Of a DNA stretch of 64,000 nucleotides, positions 7,275 to 15,902 are shown piece by piece; the first letter of the stretch is position 1, and the number at the start of each line of letters is the position of its first letter. The translations under genes were made by a program, and so were the position numbers. This DNA comes from Micromonospora sp. H61 (GTDB lineage: Bacteria; Actinomycetota; Actinomycetes; Mycobacteriales; Micromonosporaceae). The notes under the pieces are model-generated. The model was not told the DNA's origin and ran no database searches. It saw only the letters and a list, made by a program, of their open reading frames with translations. The stretch spans positions 1-64,000 of the forward strand of contig NZ_JAGPXY010000020.1 of NCBI RefSeq assembly GCF_018070325.1, written 5' to 3'.

Positions 7275-9404
7275 ATGCGCAGACGCGCCATCAGCACGCT
7301 CGCCGCCGCCGTCGTCGCCGGACTCACGCTCGCCGCCGGGGCGGTGACGGTGGCCTCGAGCCCGGCCGAGGCCGCACCGTTGGCCAAGGTCCTGGTGTTC
7401 TCCAAGACCGCCGGCTTCCGCCACTCCTCCATCCCCAACGGCATCGCCGCCATCCAGCAGCTCGGCGCGGCCAACGGCTTCACCGTCACCGCCACCGAGG
7501 ACGCGGCGACCTTCACCACTGCCAATCTCGCCCAGTACCAGGCGGTGGTCTTCCTCAGCACCACCGGCGACGTGCTCAACGCCGGTCAGCAGGGTGCGTT
7601 CGAGGCGTACGTCGCCGCCGGCGGCGGTTTCGTCGGTGTGCACGCCGCCGCCGACACCGAGTACGACTGGCAGTGGTACGGCGGGCTGGTCGGCGGGTAC
7701 TTCGCCTCGCACCCGGCCACCCAGCAGGCGACCGTGCGGATCGAGGACCGCTCCAACGCCTCGACCGCGCACCTGCCGTCGACCTGGACCCGCACCGACG
7801 AGTGGTACAACTACCGGACCAACCCCCGCTCGGCGGTCAAGGTGCTGGCCAGCCTCGACGAGTCGTCGTACACCGGTGGGTCGATGGGTGGTGACCACCC
7901 GATCACCTGGTGCCACAGCTATGGCGGCGGACGCTCCTGGTACACCGGCCTCGGCCACACCGAGCAGAGCTACGCCGACCCCAACTTCACCCGGATGCTG
8001 CTGGGCGGCATCCAGGTGGCGGCCGGGGCGGTGGCGGCCGACTGCCGGCCGGAGCCCGGCTACACCCCGCTGTTCGACGGCAGCCAGGCCAGCCTCGGGC
8101 AGTGGCGGCAGGCGGGGCCGGGCGGCTTCACTGTGGCCGACGGCACCCTCACGTCGAACGGTGGCATGGGGTTGCTCTGGTACCCGGTGCGCACCTTCGC
8201 CAACTACTCACTCAAGGTCGACTGGATGATGCCGGGCGACGACAACGGTGGGGTCTTCATCGGGTTCCCCGATCCGCAGGGCGACCCGTGGGGCCCGGTC
8301 GCCGCCGGTCACGAGATCCAGATCGACGCCACCGACGGCGACCCGACGCGCACCACCGGCAGCGTCTACAGCTTCCAGGCACCCGACCAGGCCACCCGCG
8401 CGGCGGCGCTCAACCCGCCCGGCTCCTGGAACACCTACGAGATCGGCGTGCACGGCCAGCGGGTCGAGATCTGGCTCAACGGCGTCAAGATCAACGATTA
8501 CGTCAGCAGCCGGGCCATCGCCAACGGCTACATCGGGTTGCAGAACGACGGCGCCGGGATGGACATCAACTACCGCAACGTACGGATCAAGACCGACGGT
8601 CCGAGTGAGCCGCCCGCCACCGACCTGGCCCAGGGCCGGCCGGTGGCGGCGTCCAGCGTGGAGCCGGGCAGCGCGCACGCGGCAGCCAACGCGGTGGACG
8701 GCAACACGACCACCCGCTGGGGCAGCGCGTACGCCGACCCGCAGTGGATCACCGTCGACCTGGGAGCCCCGTACGCGATCAACCGGGTTCGGCTGGCCTG
8801 GGAGACGGCCCACGCGCGGGCATACCAGGTGCAGGTGTCGCCGGACAACGTCACCTGGTCGCCCGTGCACACCACGACCGCCGGAGACGGCGGCGTCGAC
8901 GACCTCACTGTCAACGGCACCGGCCGTTACCTGCGGGTGTACGGCACCCAACGCGCCACCCAGTGGGGCTACTCGCTGTGGGACCTCAACGTCTACGGCA
9001 CCGCCGCCGGTGGCACACTGCTCTCCCGGGGCAAGCCGGTCACCGCTTCCAGTGTCGAGCCGGGCAGCGCGCACGCGGCGGCCAACGCCGTGGACGGCAA
9101 CACGACCACCCGCTGGGGCAGCGCGTACGCCGACCCGCAGTGGATCTCGGTGGACCTCGGCGCGCCCCGCACGCTCGACCGGGTTCGGCTGACCTGGGAG
9201 GCGGCGTACGCGCGGGCGTACCAGATCCAGGTCTCCCCGGACAACGTCACCTGGTCGTCGGTGCACACCACGGCCACCGGCGACGGCGGTGTGGACGACA
9301 TCGCCATCTCGGCCACCGGCCGCTATCTGCGCGTGCAGGGCACCCAGCGGGCCCTGCCCGCGTACGGCTACTCGCTGTGGGAGCTGGAGGTGCACGGCCG
9401 CTGA
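7275..9404 (+). CDS. Secreted ThuA / DUF1080 / double F5-8C protein
   Basis: 709 residues: signal peptide (1-33), a ThuA-like glutamine-amidotransferase fold (about 35-255, GGGFVGVHAAADTEY), a 3-keto-disaccharide hydrolase (DUF1080, concanavalin-like) domain (about 262-440) and two F5/8 type C (CBM32) carbohydrate-binding modules (about 455-575 and 585-709). ThuA and DUF1080 proteins are linked to 3-keto-sugar metabolism, so extracellular hydrolysis of oxidised disaccharides or glycans is a reasonable inference. AAGGAG precedes the ATG at 7275. The two F5/8C modules are near-identical in part at DNA level. Confidence 0.85.
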   Translation: MRRRAISTLAAAVVAGLTLAAGAVTVASSPAEAAPLAKVLVFSKTAGFRHSSIPNGIAAIQQLGAANGFTVTATEDAATFTTANLAQYQAVVFLSTTGDVLNAGQQGAFEAYVAAGGGFVGVHAAADTEYDWQWYGGLVGGYFASHPATQQATVRIEDRSNASTAHLPSTWTRTDEWYNYRTNPRSAVKVLASLDESSYTGGSMGGDHPITWCHSYGGGRSWYTGLGHTEQSYADPNFTRMLLGGIQVAAGAVAADCRPEPGYTPLFDGSQASLGQWRQAGPGGFTVADGTLTSNGGMGLLWYPVRTFANYSLKVDWMMPGDDNGGVFIGFPDPQGDPWGPVAAGHEIQIDATDGDPTRTTGSVYSFQAPDQATRAAALNPPGSWNTYEIGVHGQRVEIWLNGVKINDYVSSRAIANGYIGLQNDGAGMDINYRNVRIKTDGPSEPPATDLAQGRPVAASSVEPGSAHAAANAVDGNTTTRWGSAYADPQWITVDLGAPYAINRVRLAWETAHARAYQVQVSPDNVTWSPVHTTTAGDGGVDDLTVNGTGRYLRVYGTQRATQWGYSLWDLNVYGTAAGGTLLSRGKPVTASSVEPGSAHAAANAVDGNTTTRWGSAYADPQWISVDLGAPRTLDRVRLTWEAAYARAYQIQVSPDNVTWSSVHTTATGDGGVDDIAISATGRYLRVQGTQRALPAYGYSLWELEVHGR
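8658..8750 (+). repeat. F5/8C module direct repeat, copy 1
   Basis: This 93-base segment differs from 9054-9146 at only three third-codon positions, giving identical protein. Period 396 bases. It indicates recent duplication or gene conversion. Confidence 0.8.
9054..9146 (+). repeat. F5/8C module direct repeat, copy 2
   Basis: Second copy of the 93-base repeat starting at 8658, in the C-terminal module of the same protein. Confidence 0.8.
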
Positions 9405-9425
9405 CCGCGGGCCGGAACACGCTAC

Positions 9426-9902
9426 CTAGCGCAGTTCCGAGATCCTGGCGCGGGTGTTGGCCGGCGCTTCGGGGTGCCCGCGCTCGACATCGGCCCGGAC
9501 GTCAGCGACGGTCTTGCCGGCCAACTCCCGCCGCCAGGCCAGGTCGGCGCCCCGCATCGCCTGGGCGAACGCGCAGGACTGTCGATAGTCGACGCCCGCG
9601 TGTTCGCCCGGGCCCTTGCGGAGGATCTGGTCGCACTGGAACAGCTCCTCCGGGCCCTCGATCGCGGCCACGATGTCCAGCAGAGAGATCGCCGCCGGGG
9701 TCCGGGCCAGCTGGAAGCCGCCGCGTGGCCCCGAGGTCGACGTGAGGATCCCGGCCCGGGCCAGGGCCTGGAGCTGCTTGTTCAGGTACGCCGGCGGCAG
9801 CTCGTAGTAGGCGGCGAGGGTGCTGGTCGGCACCGGGGCGTCCAGCCAGCTCAGGTTCAGGCACGTGTGGAGGGCCCATTCGACACCCTGACTCATCCTC
9901 AT
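9426..9902 (-). CDS. Rrf2 family transcriptional regulator
   Basis: 158 residues with the Rrf2 winged-helix: MRMSQGVEWALHTC start, LAAYYELPPAYLNKQLQALARAG recognition region and SGPRGGFQLAR wing. Only two Cys (in FQCDQ and RQSCAF) remain in the region where Fe-S Rrf2 proteins carry three, so cluster binding is uncertain. A -10-like TAAAGT lies eight bases upstream of ATG 9902, and a palindrome covers it, implying autorepression. It is divergent from a cupin gene that has the same palindrome. Starts at 9902 and 9896 are both possible. Confidence 0.85.
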   Translation of the reverse strand: MRMSQGVEWALHTCLNLSWLDAPVPTSTLAAYYELPPAYLNKQLQALARAGILTSTSGPRGGFQLARTPAAISLLDIVAAIEGPEELFQCDQILRKGPGEHAGVDYRQSCAFAQAMRGADLAWRRELAGKTVADVRADVERGHPEAPANTRARISELR

Positions 9903-9904
9903 GA

Positions 9905-9927
9905 TCCTGGACTTTACATGTCCAGGA
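9905..9927. promoter_or_regulatory. Rrf2 operator 1 (autoregulatory)
   Basis: Perfect inverted repeat TCCTGGAC-N7-GTCCAGGA next to the Rrf2 start and covering its probable -10. The core CTGGAC-N7-GTCCAG is shared with 9966-9984. Confidence 0.7.
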
Positions 9928-9965
9928 TTTGTGACGCAGGACATGATCGCTGGTGTCGACCGATT

Positions 9966-9984
9966 CTGGACATCTAGTGTCCAG
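9966..9984. promoter_or_regulatory. Rrf2 operator 2 (cupin promoter)
   Basis: Inverted repeat CTGGACA-N5-TGTCCAG with the same 19-base core geometry as operator 1, centre to centre 59 bases. TAGTGT (9975-9980), a likely -10 for the cupin gene, lies inside it. Confidence 0.7.
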
Positions 9985-10012
9985 GAATCGACGGACGACG
10001 AAGGAGCCGACA

Positions 10013-10480
10013 ATGACTTTGGTACGCGCAGCCCAGGCCGAGGTTCTCGACAGCGATCCGGCCAGCGTGATCACGCTGCTCCTCGACCCCGAGCACACCG
10101 GCGGCACCCTGACCAGCAACCGCACCCTGCTCAGGCACGGCACCGACGGTGCGCCGCCGCACCTGCACACCCACTCCGGTGAGCTGTTCTTCATTCTCGA
10201 CGGCGCCCTCGAGATGCTCGTCGACGACGAATTGCACACCCTGCACAAGGGAGACGCGCTCTTCGTCCCGCCGAACACCCCACACGCCTTCGCCCCCGCC
10301 GACGGCCAGGACGCCGACTTCCTCGTCGTGATCACCCCCGGCAAGCCCCGGTTCGACTACTACCGGCTGCTCGACAAGGTGCACCAGGGCGAAGCCACCT
10401 GGCAGGACGTCGGCGAAACCCAGGACCGCTACGACAACCACTACGTGGACAGCCCGTTGTGGGCCGACCGACGCAGCTGA
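10013..10480 (+). CDS. Cupin domain protein
   Basis: 155 residues, single conserved beta-barrel cupin: PPHLHTHSGELFFILDGALEM gives the GX5HXHX3-4E metal motif and FVPPNTPHAFAP the second histidine motif. The C-terminal ~45 residues form an extension ending YVDSPLWADRRS. Quercetin-dioxygenase-like cupins of this size bind Fe, Mn or Ni. AAGGAG precedes the ATG at 10013. It is controlled from a divergent promoter with an Rrf2-type operator, so the pair may respond to redox or an electrophile (inference). Confidence 0.85.
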   Translation: MTLVRAAQAEVLDSDPASVITLLLDPEHTGGTLTSNRTLLRHGTDGAPPHLHTHSGELFFILDGALEMLVDDELHTLHKGDALFVPPNTPHAFAPADGQDADFLVVITPGKPRFDYYRLLDKVHQGEATWQDVGETQDRYDNHYVDSPLWADRRS

Positions 10481-10525
10481 CCGGCGCGACGACGATCGTG
10501 CCGCGATCATCGCGGCCGGGACACA

Positions 10526-10779
10526 GTGTCAGCCGCGCGGCACGCCAGCTACCGGTTTGCCACCGAGGAAGTCCTCCTCACGTCGACGTACCGGATCGCG
10601 ACCCTGGCGAACGACTTCTTCGCCAAGAACGCCACCCCGGCTTCACGGCGCTGTTCGACGCGCGCAGGCAGGACCGCAGCCTGTACAACGGCGGTGACGC
10701 GCTCTGGCCCTACCTGGAGGAGGCGTCGCCGGTCCGCCCGCCCGCGCTGAACCGGGCGACCCCGGCGCCGTCCCACTAG
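10526..10779 (+). pseudogene. Possible frameshifted gene remnant
   Basis: The 468 bases between 10480 and 10949 have no intact gene. One frame reads protein-like YRFATEEVLLTSTYRIATL and NDFFAKNATP to about 10637, after which another frame continues plausibly with TALFDARRQDRSLY and LWPYLEEA to the stop at 10779. This switch suggests a one-base lesion in a decayed small gene. The family is not recognised. Confidence 0.35.
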
Positions 10780-10826
10780 GCCGAACCGATCGGGTGCGGG
10801 CGGGCGGCCGGGCACCGCCCGCACCC

Positions 10827-10863
10827 GAGCCCGGGCTGAGCGATAGAGCGCACACCCGGGCTC
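10827..10863. terminator. Hairpin in the gap before the membrane operon
   Basis: GAGCCCGGG (10827-10835) pairs with CCCGGGCTC (10855-10863). Further on, CCTCCCC (10896-10902) can pair either with GGAGG upstream or GGGGAGG at 10910-10916, a mutually exclusive pair of stems just before the next gene. Confidence 0.35.
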
Positions 10864-10948
10864 AGCTTCCGGCCCGTCCCCCAGCGGAGGGAGCGCCTCC
10901 CCTTTCGTCGGGGAGGAGAATTGATTCGCAGCCGGCGATCGTTGGTCC

Positions 10949-11884
10949 ATGGCTGTCGTTGAAGTACCGACCCGCACCAGACAGTGGGCGCTGGCGTGTG
11001 CCGTGTTCGTCGTCACTGCGATGGCTCAGCGGCTCTACTGGATCGCAGGTGGCCGGTGGGGGTACACCGCCTGCGATCGCACCGATCTGGTAGATCCGGC
11101 GGGCGGGTGCGGTGCGGACCAGGTCGTGGCGTTGCCGTTCTGGTCAGGGTGGGGAGCGGTGGGAGTCGGCGTCGCCCTCGCGGTGGTGCTCGCGTGCACG
11201 GTCCGGATGCCCGGCAGCTGGACGACCACCGGCAGCTGGGCTGCGGCCGCGCTGCTCCTGGTGGTCGCGTTCCCCCTGCACCTGCTTTTCGAGATCCCGG
11301 CGGCGCTGGCGGGGCGGCCCTCGGACTGGCGTGACCTCGGAGCCCGGCTGGCGCTGGTGGCCGGTGGCGTCCTGTTCGCCGGGCTCGCGAACACCTCCGG
11401 GCCCCGGCGTGGACCGGTCGCCGTCGGCTACCGGCCGGTGCCGCGGTGGACACGCCGCTGGGCGTACGTCGCCGTCGCGCTGCCGGTGGTCGGCTGGGCC
11501 GTGCCCCACGCGCTGTGGGTGCTCGGCGTCCCGGTCGGCATTTCCGAGCGGGAACTGAACGACATCGAGCAGAACCTCTCCACGCCGACCGGTGTCGCGA
11601 TCACGCTCGTCCCGCCGCTCGCCGGCCTGCTCGTGCTCGGGCTGGTGCGGCGGTGGGGGCAGCAGTTTCCGCGCTGGGTGCCGGGACTGCACGGTCGACA
11701 GGTCCCCCGACGGCTGGCGGTGATCCCGGCCGGCGTGGTGGCACTCACGCTGGTCACCTACGGCGTGCTGAGCATCGCGGTGCTCGTCGGCGAACTGCTC
11801 ACAGGTGACACCCGCTGGTCCGACGTGTGGGACGGGTGGGCCGACGCCGCCATGACCGACCTCCCAGGATCGGAGCACCCATGA
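10949..11884 (+). CDS. Polytopic membrane protein of unknown function
   Basis: 311 residues with about seven hydrophobic segments (for example residues 14-30, 66-88, 97-122, 130-148, 172-190, 215-235, 250-275). A conserved-looking GLVRRWGQQFPRWVPGLHG stretch near residue 232 recurs in the next protein as GLVHRWGQRVPHWVPRIGG, so the two are distant paralogues in their second halves. The ribosome site is weak. It heads a three-gene operon coupled by ATGA overlaps. No function can be assigned. Confidence 0.7.
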   Translation: MAVVEVPTRTRQWALACAVFVVTAMAQRLYWIAGGRWGYTACDRTDLVDPAGGCGADQVVALPFWSGWGAVGVGVALAVVLACTVRMPGSWTTTGSWAAAALLLVVAFPLHLLFEIPAALAGRPSDWRDLGARLALVAGGVLFAGLANTSGPRRGPVAVGYRPVPRWTRRWAYVAVALPVVGWAVPHALWVLGVPVGISERELNDIEQNLSTPTGVAITLVPPLAGLLVLGLVRRWGQQFPRWVPGLHGRQVPRRLAVIPAGVVALTLVTYGVLSIAVLVGELLTGDTRWSDVWDGWADAAMTDLPGSEHP

Positions 11885-12408
11885 GCCCCACCGACTCCGC
11901 CCGCGTCGAAACCGCCGCCCCGCCGGCCTGGGCGATCTGGGCCGCCTACGCCGTCCCGCTCTGCGTCCTGCCGTCCGCGCTCTGGCGACTGTCGTTGGTG
12001 TTCGCCGACGATGGCACCACGCACCGGTACATGGTCTTCCTGTCCGCGTTGTCGATGGGACTGGCCCTGTTGACACTCGGGCTGGTGCACCGGTGGGGAC
12101 AGCGAGTTCCGCACTGGGTGCCCCGCATCGGAGGCCGTTGCATCCCGGCGCGTCCGGTCGTGCGCATCGCATTGACCGGCGGCTGGTTGCTCGTCGCCAT
12201 CTGCGTGTACCTCCTCCTGAACCACAGGTTCCATCTCGTGCAGAGCGGCTGGGTGGGCATCGGAGAGGACGAACCGGTGCACCCGACCCCCGGATGGGAG
12301 GTGCTCCGCTACTACGCCCCCCTGCTCGCGTGGGGGCCGCTCGTCATCGCCGTGGCCGTCAACCACGGCCGACGCGCAGCCAGGGTTCGAAGAATGGAGA
12401 AACCATGA
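11881..12408 (+). CDS. Membrane protein, partial paralogue of the preceding one
   Basis: 175 residues, about four membrane segments (residues ~20-38, 52-70, 96-116, 145-162). Shares the RWGQ-x-x-P-x-WVP loop with the upstream protein. Its ATG overlaps the upstream stop (ATGA), and its own stop overlaps the next ATG, so all three products are probably made together, as subunits or as a membrane pair with a secreted partner. Unknown function. Confidence 0.7.
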   Translation: MSPTDSARVETAAPPAWAIWAAYAVPLCVLPSALWRLSLVFADDGTTHRYMVFLSALSMGLALLTLGLVHRWGQRVPHWVPRIGGRCIPARPVVRIALTGGWLLVAICVYLLLNHRFHLVQSGWVGIGEDEPVHPTPGWEVLRYYAPLLAWGPLVIAVAVNHGRRAARVRRMEKP

Positions 12409-12944
12409 AAATCCGCAGGTTGCTTGTCGCCCTGCTCGCCGGGGTCGTGACAGTAGTCGGTGCCCCGGTGTCGGCGCAGGCCGACGACCAGGACCCACCC
12501 GAGGTGCCCGCCACGCCGGGTGCGTGGATCGCCGGCCTCGGCGGGTTCGTCTACAACGAGCCCGGGTTGGTCGATCATCAGATCCGGTTCGGCGTCCTGG
12601 GCTGGGTCGACCGCCACGGGACAGGCCACGGCGTGTTCCACTTCCGACACGCGAGGCCCGACGGGAGTGTGGCGAGCGAGGGACAGGCCGAGGTGACGTG
12701 CGTCAGCGTGGTGGGCGACACCGCACTGGTAACCGCTGTCGTCCCGGAGGGCGGCAGCCCAATGGTCAACCACGTCTTCGCTATCAAGATCATTGAGGGC
12801 GGTCCGGGTCGAGCCGACCAGATCGAGACGCTCCAGGCCGGCGGCGATCCGACCAGACCCGCCAAGCGGTACTGCATCGACACCGCGCCGTTCAACCTTT
12901 CCCGCTACCCGGTCCGACCCGGCGGCTACGCGTTCGGGTCGTGA
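12405..12944 (+). CDS. Secreted protein of the membrane operon
   Basis: 179 residues: signal peptide (LLVALLAGVVTVVGAPVSAQA) then a small beta-rich domain with GVFHFRHARPDGSVASEGQ and two Cys (TCVSV, RYCIDT). This resembles small secreted proteins of Streptomyces and Micromonospora with a repeating beta pattern, but the function is unknown. GGAGAAACC precedes the ATG, which overlaps the upstream stop. Likely exported partner of the two membrane proteins. Confidence 0.7.
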   Translation: MKIRRLLVALLAGVVTVVGAPVSAQADDQDPPEVPATPGAWIAGLGGFVYNEPGLVDHQIRFGVLGWVDRHGTGHGVFHFRHARPDGSVASEGQAEVTCVSVVGDTALVTAVVPEGGSPMVNHVFAIKIIEGGPGRADQIETLQAGGDPTRPAKRYCIDTAPFNLSRYPVRPGGYAFGS

Positions 12945-13001
12945 CGTTCCACAGCGATATCACGCCTGCGGGAGCGGGGAGTCCGGTCCTATCCTTGCGC
13001 G

Positions 13002-13139
13002 GTGTCGTACGCCGATCTCACTTTCGCGCAGTGGAACAACCTCTCCGATGGTGCCGCGCGCCGCCTCGCCGAGGAGATCGCCGACCGGCACGGTCTGACC
13101 GTGCCGGTCGGCCTTCAGGACACGGTGTACCCGGCCTGA
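13002..13139 (+). other. Possible small or decayed ORF (45 codons)
   Basis: In the 319-base gap before the GH6 gene, a GTG-started frame gives a protein-like sequence with LTFAQWNNLSDGAARRLAEE and IADRHGLTV. After its TGA the same frame continues with sensible sequence (GYADEILTRPVLELS) to another TGA at 13207. It is either a real microprotein or a remnant of a longer gene with an in-frame stop. No ribosome site is evident. Confidence 0.3.
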
Positions 13140-13263
13140 GGACGACGGCTGCGGATGCGTGGGTACGCCGACGAGATCCTGACCCGGCCCGTCCTTGAGC
13201 TGAGCTGAGCAGCGCCGAACCGGGTCGGTGTCGCCGTCCCAGTGTGTCAGTGTGGAACCACGG

Positions 13264-14619
13264 TCACAGGGGCGGCCAGGCATTGGCCAGCAACTGACGG
13301 AAGTGCGCCGGGAACCACTCTCCGAGCGGCGGGGCGCCGGGCATCGCACCGGTGTCGTACGCGGATCCGCGAGGTGGCAGGTAGTTCGGGTCGCACAACG
13401 GCTCGTACGGCTGGCCGGCGTTCGGGCTGCCGCTGGTGCCATCGGACTCGCCGGGCGGCTTGACCCAGACGTAGGCGTCGATGCCTGGTTCCGGCGTGGC
13501 GACTGGACGCTGCCCGAGGCCGGCACCCCTCTGATTGCACCAGTTCCCGGTCACCGCCCGCCGGTCGATCCGGCTGCCGTCGACGTAACTGTTCAGATCG
13601 ACAAAGGGGCCCGGGCCGGTGGGTCTGTTCGGGCCGCCCCAGCCGTTGCGTGAGGTATCGACGATCACGCCCGCGTCCGGGGAGAAGCCCGCCTCCGTCA
13701 ACAGTCCCCGCAGGTGTCGCGCGTAGGGCACCTCGTCGATGAACGGGTTCCAGTCGACCCACTTCGACTGGTACACCGGTTGGCCGTTGATGACATCGTC
13801 GGCGCGGAAGTACTCCTCGTGCAGGACCGAGTAGTTGGCGGTGTTGGCCACGAAGCCATGGACGTCGGCCACCGTGCTGCCTGCGGTGGTCGCGGCCTGC
13901 GACAGCAGCGCCGTCAGCGGACCGGAGTCCTCCGGCCAGCCGACTTCGGCGTGGTGACTGATGTCGAGGTACGAGTAGACGTTGGACAGGGAACCGAGCC
14001 GGGCCAGGGCGTACCCGACCCCGTGCTGGTAGGTGCCGCGCGCCAGCGCGTCGTCACAGGCCGGTGTGGCCGCGTACCGGTTGCCGGTGTTGACGACAAG
14101 GTCGGGCAGCGAATTCGGTTCGACGAAAACGACGATCCGCAGGTCGGCGTAGTCGGGCGCAGCGAGGATCTCGACAATCGGATCAATGAACTGTGCCCGG
14201 TACCGGGCAAGGTCCCCGATCGACAGCTCACCCTGCGGGGCCCGCCGGCCGCAGTCGCGGGCCGGCAGGTTGTACAGGGTCAACTGGACGAGGTCGGCGT
14301 GCTGTGCCACGGCGGCGTCCAGGTGCTCGCGCAGGCCCATCCTTCCGTCGTCTCCCTCGATCCTGGCGATCCGGTCCAGCCAGACCGCTGTCGGCTGGCC
14401 GGCGACCGCGTCGCCGCCGGGCTCCGCGATGGCGCGGTCGACCCACTCGGGATTGACGTAGAGCTGGGCTCCGACGTAGGGGTTGGCCACCCGGTGCGGC
14501 GGATCGGCGGCGTTGGCCGGACCGGCGGCGCTGAGCAGCACCATGACGAGGACGGACACGGCGGCGGCGAGGACCGCGCGGACCCGGGCGGGTACGCCTC
14601 GCCAACGTGGCATGGTCAT
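13264..14619 (-). CDS. Glycoside hydrolase family 6 cellulase
   Basis: 451 residues: signal peptide (1-38) and one GH6 domain. Seen: YNLPARDC (general acid Asp122), the SRNGWGGPNRPTG segment, the long-loop GNWCNQRGAG segment and VKPPGESDG (Asp of the base region). GH6 enzymes cut beta-1,4-glucan with inversion, as endoglucanases or cellobiohydrolases; loops around the SRNG to VKPP region look like the processive type, but this is inference. No binding module is attached. GAGAGGG precedes the ATG at 14619. An AT-rich stretch (14718-14755) upstream is the likely promoter. Confidence 0.9.
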   Translation of the reverse strand: MTMPRWRGVPARVRAVLAAAVSVLVMVLLSAAGPANAADPPHRVANPYVGAQLYVNPEWVDRAIAEPGGDAVAGQPTAVWLDRIARIEGDDGRMGLREHLDAAVAQHADLVQLTLYNLPARDCGRRAPQGELSIGDLARYRAQFIDPIVEILAAPDYADLRIVVFVEPNSLPDLVVNTGNRYAATPACDDALARGTYQHGVGYALARLGSLSNVYSYLDISHHAEVGWPEDSGPLTALLSQAATTAGSTVADVHGFVANTANYSVLHEEYFRADDVINGQPVYQSKWVDWNPFIDEVPYARHLRGLLTEAGFSPDAGVIVDTSRNGWGGPNRPTGPGPFVDLNSYVDGSRIDRRAVTGNWCNQRGAGLGQRPVATPEPGIDAYVWVKPPGESDGTSGSPNAGQPYEPLCDPNYLPPRGSAYDTGAMPGAPPLGEWFPAHFRQLLANAWPPL

Positions 14620-14836
14620 GGTGGTAGCCCTCTCGGAACCTGACCCGGTGCCGGCCTGCGGCTACCGGCCCGGCCTGGTTGCTCCGACCGCATCGCACCA
14701 CGGCGGACACCCCTGCCATAGATTTACGTACTTCGATAACTCATCGCATTATGCCGCACCGCGTCGGACCCGGGGGCCCGTACCGCGGTGCGGTGGCTAC
14801 CACTGCGAGGCTGGCGCTGGGAGTGCGCCGCGACGG

Positions 14837-15790
14837 TCAGAAGGTGGCGATCGGGTTGACCGGGCTGCCGGACGTGCCGGCGAAGCGGACCGGTGCGACT
14901 GCCAGGTGGAAGTCCCACTGGCCAAGCTCGGCAGCCGTCGTCGCGCACGCCTCCAGGTCGCAGTTGTCGAGCATCCACAGGCCCATCGCGACGAGGCTCA
15001 CGGCGTGGACCGGCATCAACACGTCGTCGTACCCCGACGGCTGAACGTCCTGTGGTGTGTCGGCGCCGATCAACGCCACCCCCCGTTCATGCAGCCACGG
15101 CAGGCAGGACGCGTGCCAGCCGGCCTGCGTGAAGCCGCTGGCCGCACCGTTCTCGTGCCGGAAACGGCCATAGCCGGTCCGCAGGAGTATCGCGTCGCCG
15201 GGGCGCACCCGCACCCCCTGGCGACGCTCGGCCTCCTCGAGATCGTCGGGAGACACGCCCTCCCCCGGCTCCAGCCACGGCACACCGCGGGCCGCCGCGA
15301 CGTCCACCAGGACACCACGCGTGACGATCCCGTTCGCGGCCGCCGTGACGGCCGCCCACGCCGAGCCCGTCGCGGCGTCGACGAACGAGTGCGACCGCCC
15401 GTTGTACATCGTGCCGTCCCAGTAGATGTGGCACGGCGAGTCGAGGTGGGTGAGGGTGTTGCCGTGGAAAGAGATGCCCAGCCGCTCGGACGAGAAGCCC
15501 CAACGCCGGTCGGCGTGGAACGCGGGCGGCATGTTCTCGGCACCCGGCATGTCGGCGGTGCACGGGCACGTCGTCGTCGACCGCTCCATGTCTCCCGGTG
15601 CGACGACCTCCCACGCGCAGGACACGCTCCTGCCGTACCGCACCGCCCGCGCCGCCGCGAGCCGGACGCCGTCGGTGATGTGGTTCAGCGTGCCGAGTTC
15701 GTCGTCGTCGCCCCACCGCCCCCAGTTGGACAGCGTGTCGAAGTACCCGAGCACCTCGTCCTGGGTCGGCATCGGTCGCCCTGCCGTCAT
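14837..15790 (-). CDS. Cyclase family protein (kynurenine formamidase-like)
   Basis: 317 residues of the cyclase family (PF04199). The metal motif appears as HGNTLTHLDSPCHIYWDG, close to the HxGTHxDxPxH consensus, with further conserved RPGDAILLRTGYG and GADTP. The family includes arylformamidases and isatin hydrolases; large versions like this often act on amides in xenobiotic or secondary metabolism. ATG 15790 is chosen: GAGGAG lies 11 bases upstream. The gene lies 217 bases before the GH6 gene and is probably independent. Confidence 0.8.
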   Translation of the reverse strand: MTAGRPMPTQDEVLGYFDTLSNWGRWGDDDELGTLNHITDGVRLAAARAVRYGRSVSCAWEVVAPGDMERSTTTCPCTADMPGAENMPPAFHADRRWGFSSERLGISFHGNTLTHLDSPCHIYWDGTMYNGRSHSFVDAATGSAWAAVTAAANGIVTRGVLVDVAAARGVPWLEPGEGVSPDDLEEAERRQGVRVRPGDAILLRTGYGRFRHENGAASGFTQAGWHASCLPWLHERGVALIGADTPQDVQPSGYDDVLMPVHAVSLVAMGLWMLDNCDLEACATTAAELGQWDFHLAVAPVRFAGTSGSPVNPIATF

Positions 15791-15902
15791 GTCAGCATCG
15801 ACTCCTCGTGTCACGCGGTGTCGAGGCACCGCAGGTCAGGGTAGCCGGCCGCTCGATCGACGGACGACCGCAGGCAGCGCACCTGCGCTGCCTGGCGCTG
15901 TT

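Noticed and set aside
14718-14755. LacI- or CebR-type operator before the GH6 gene
   Set aside because: The AT-rich stretch contains only TACGTA as a short palindrome; no match to the operator at 18876 or to the CebR-type GGGAGCGCTCCC.
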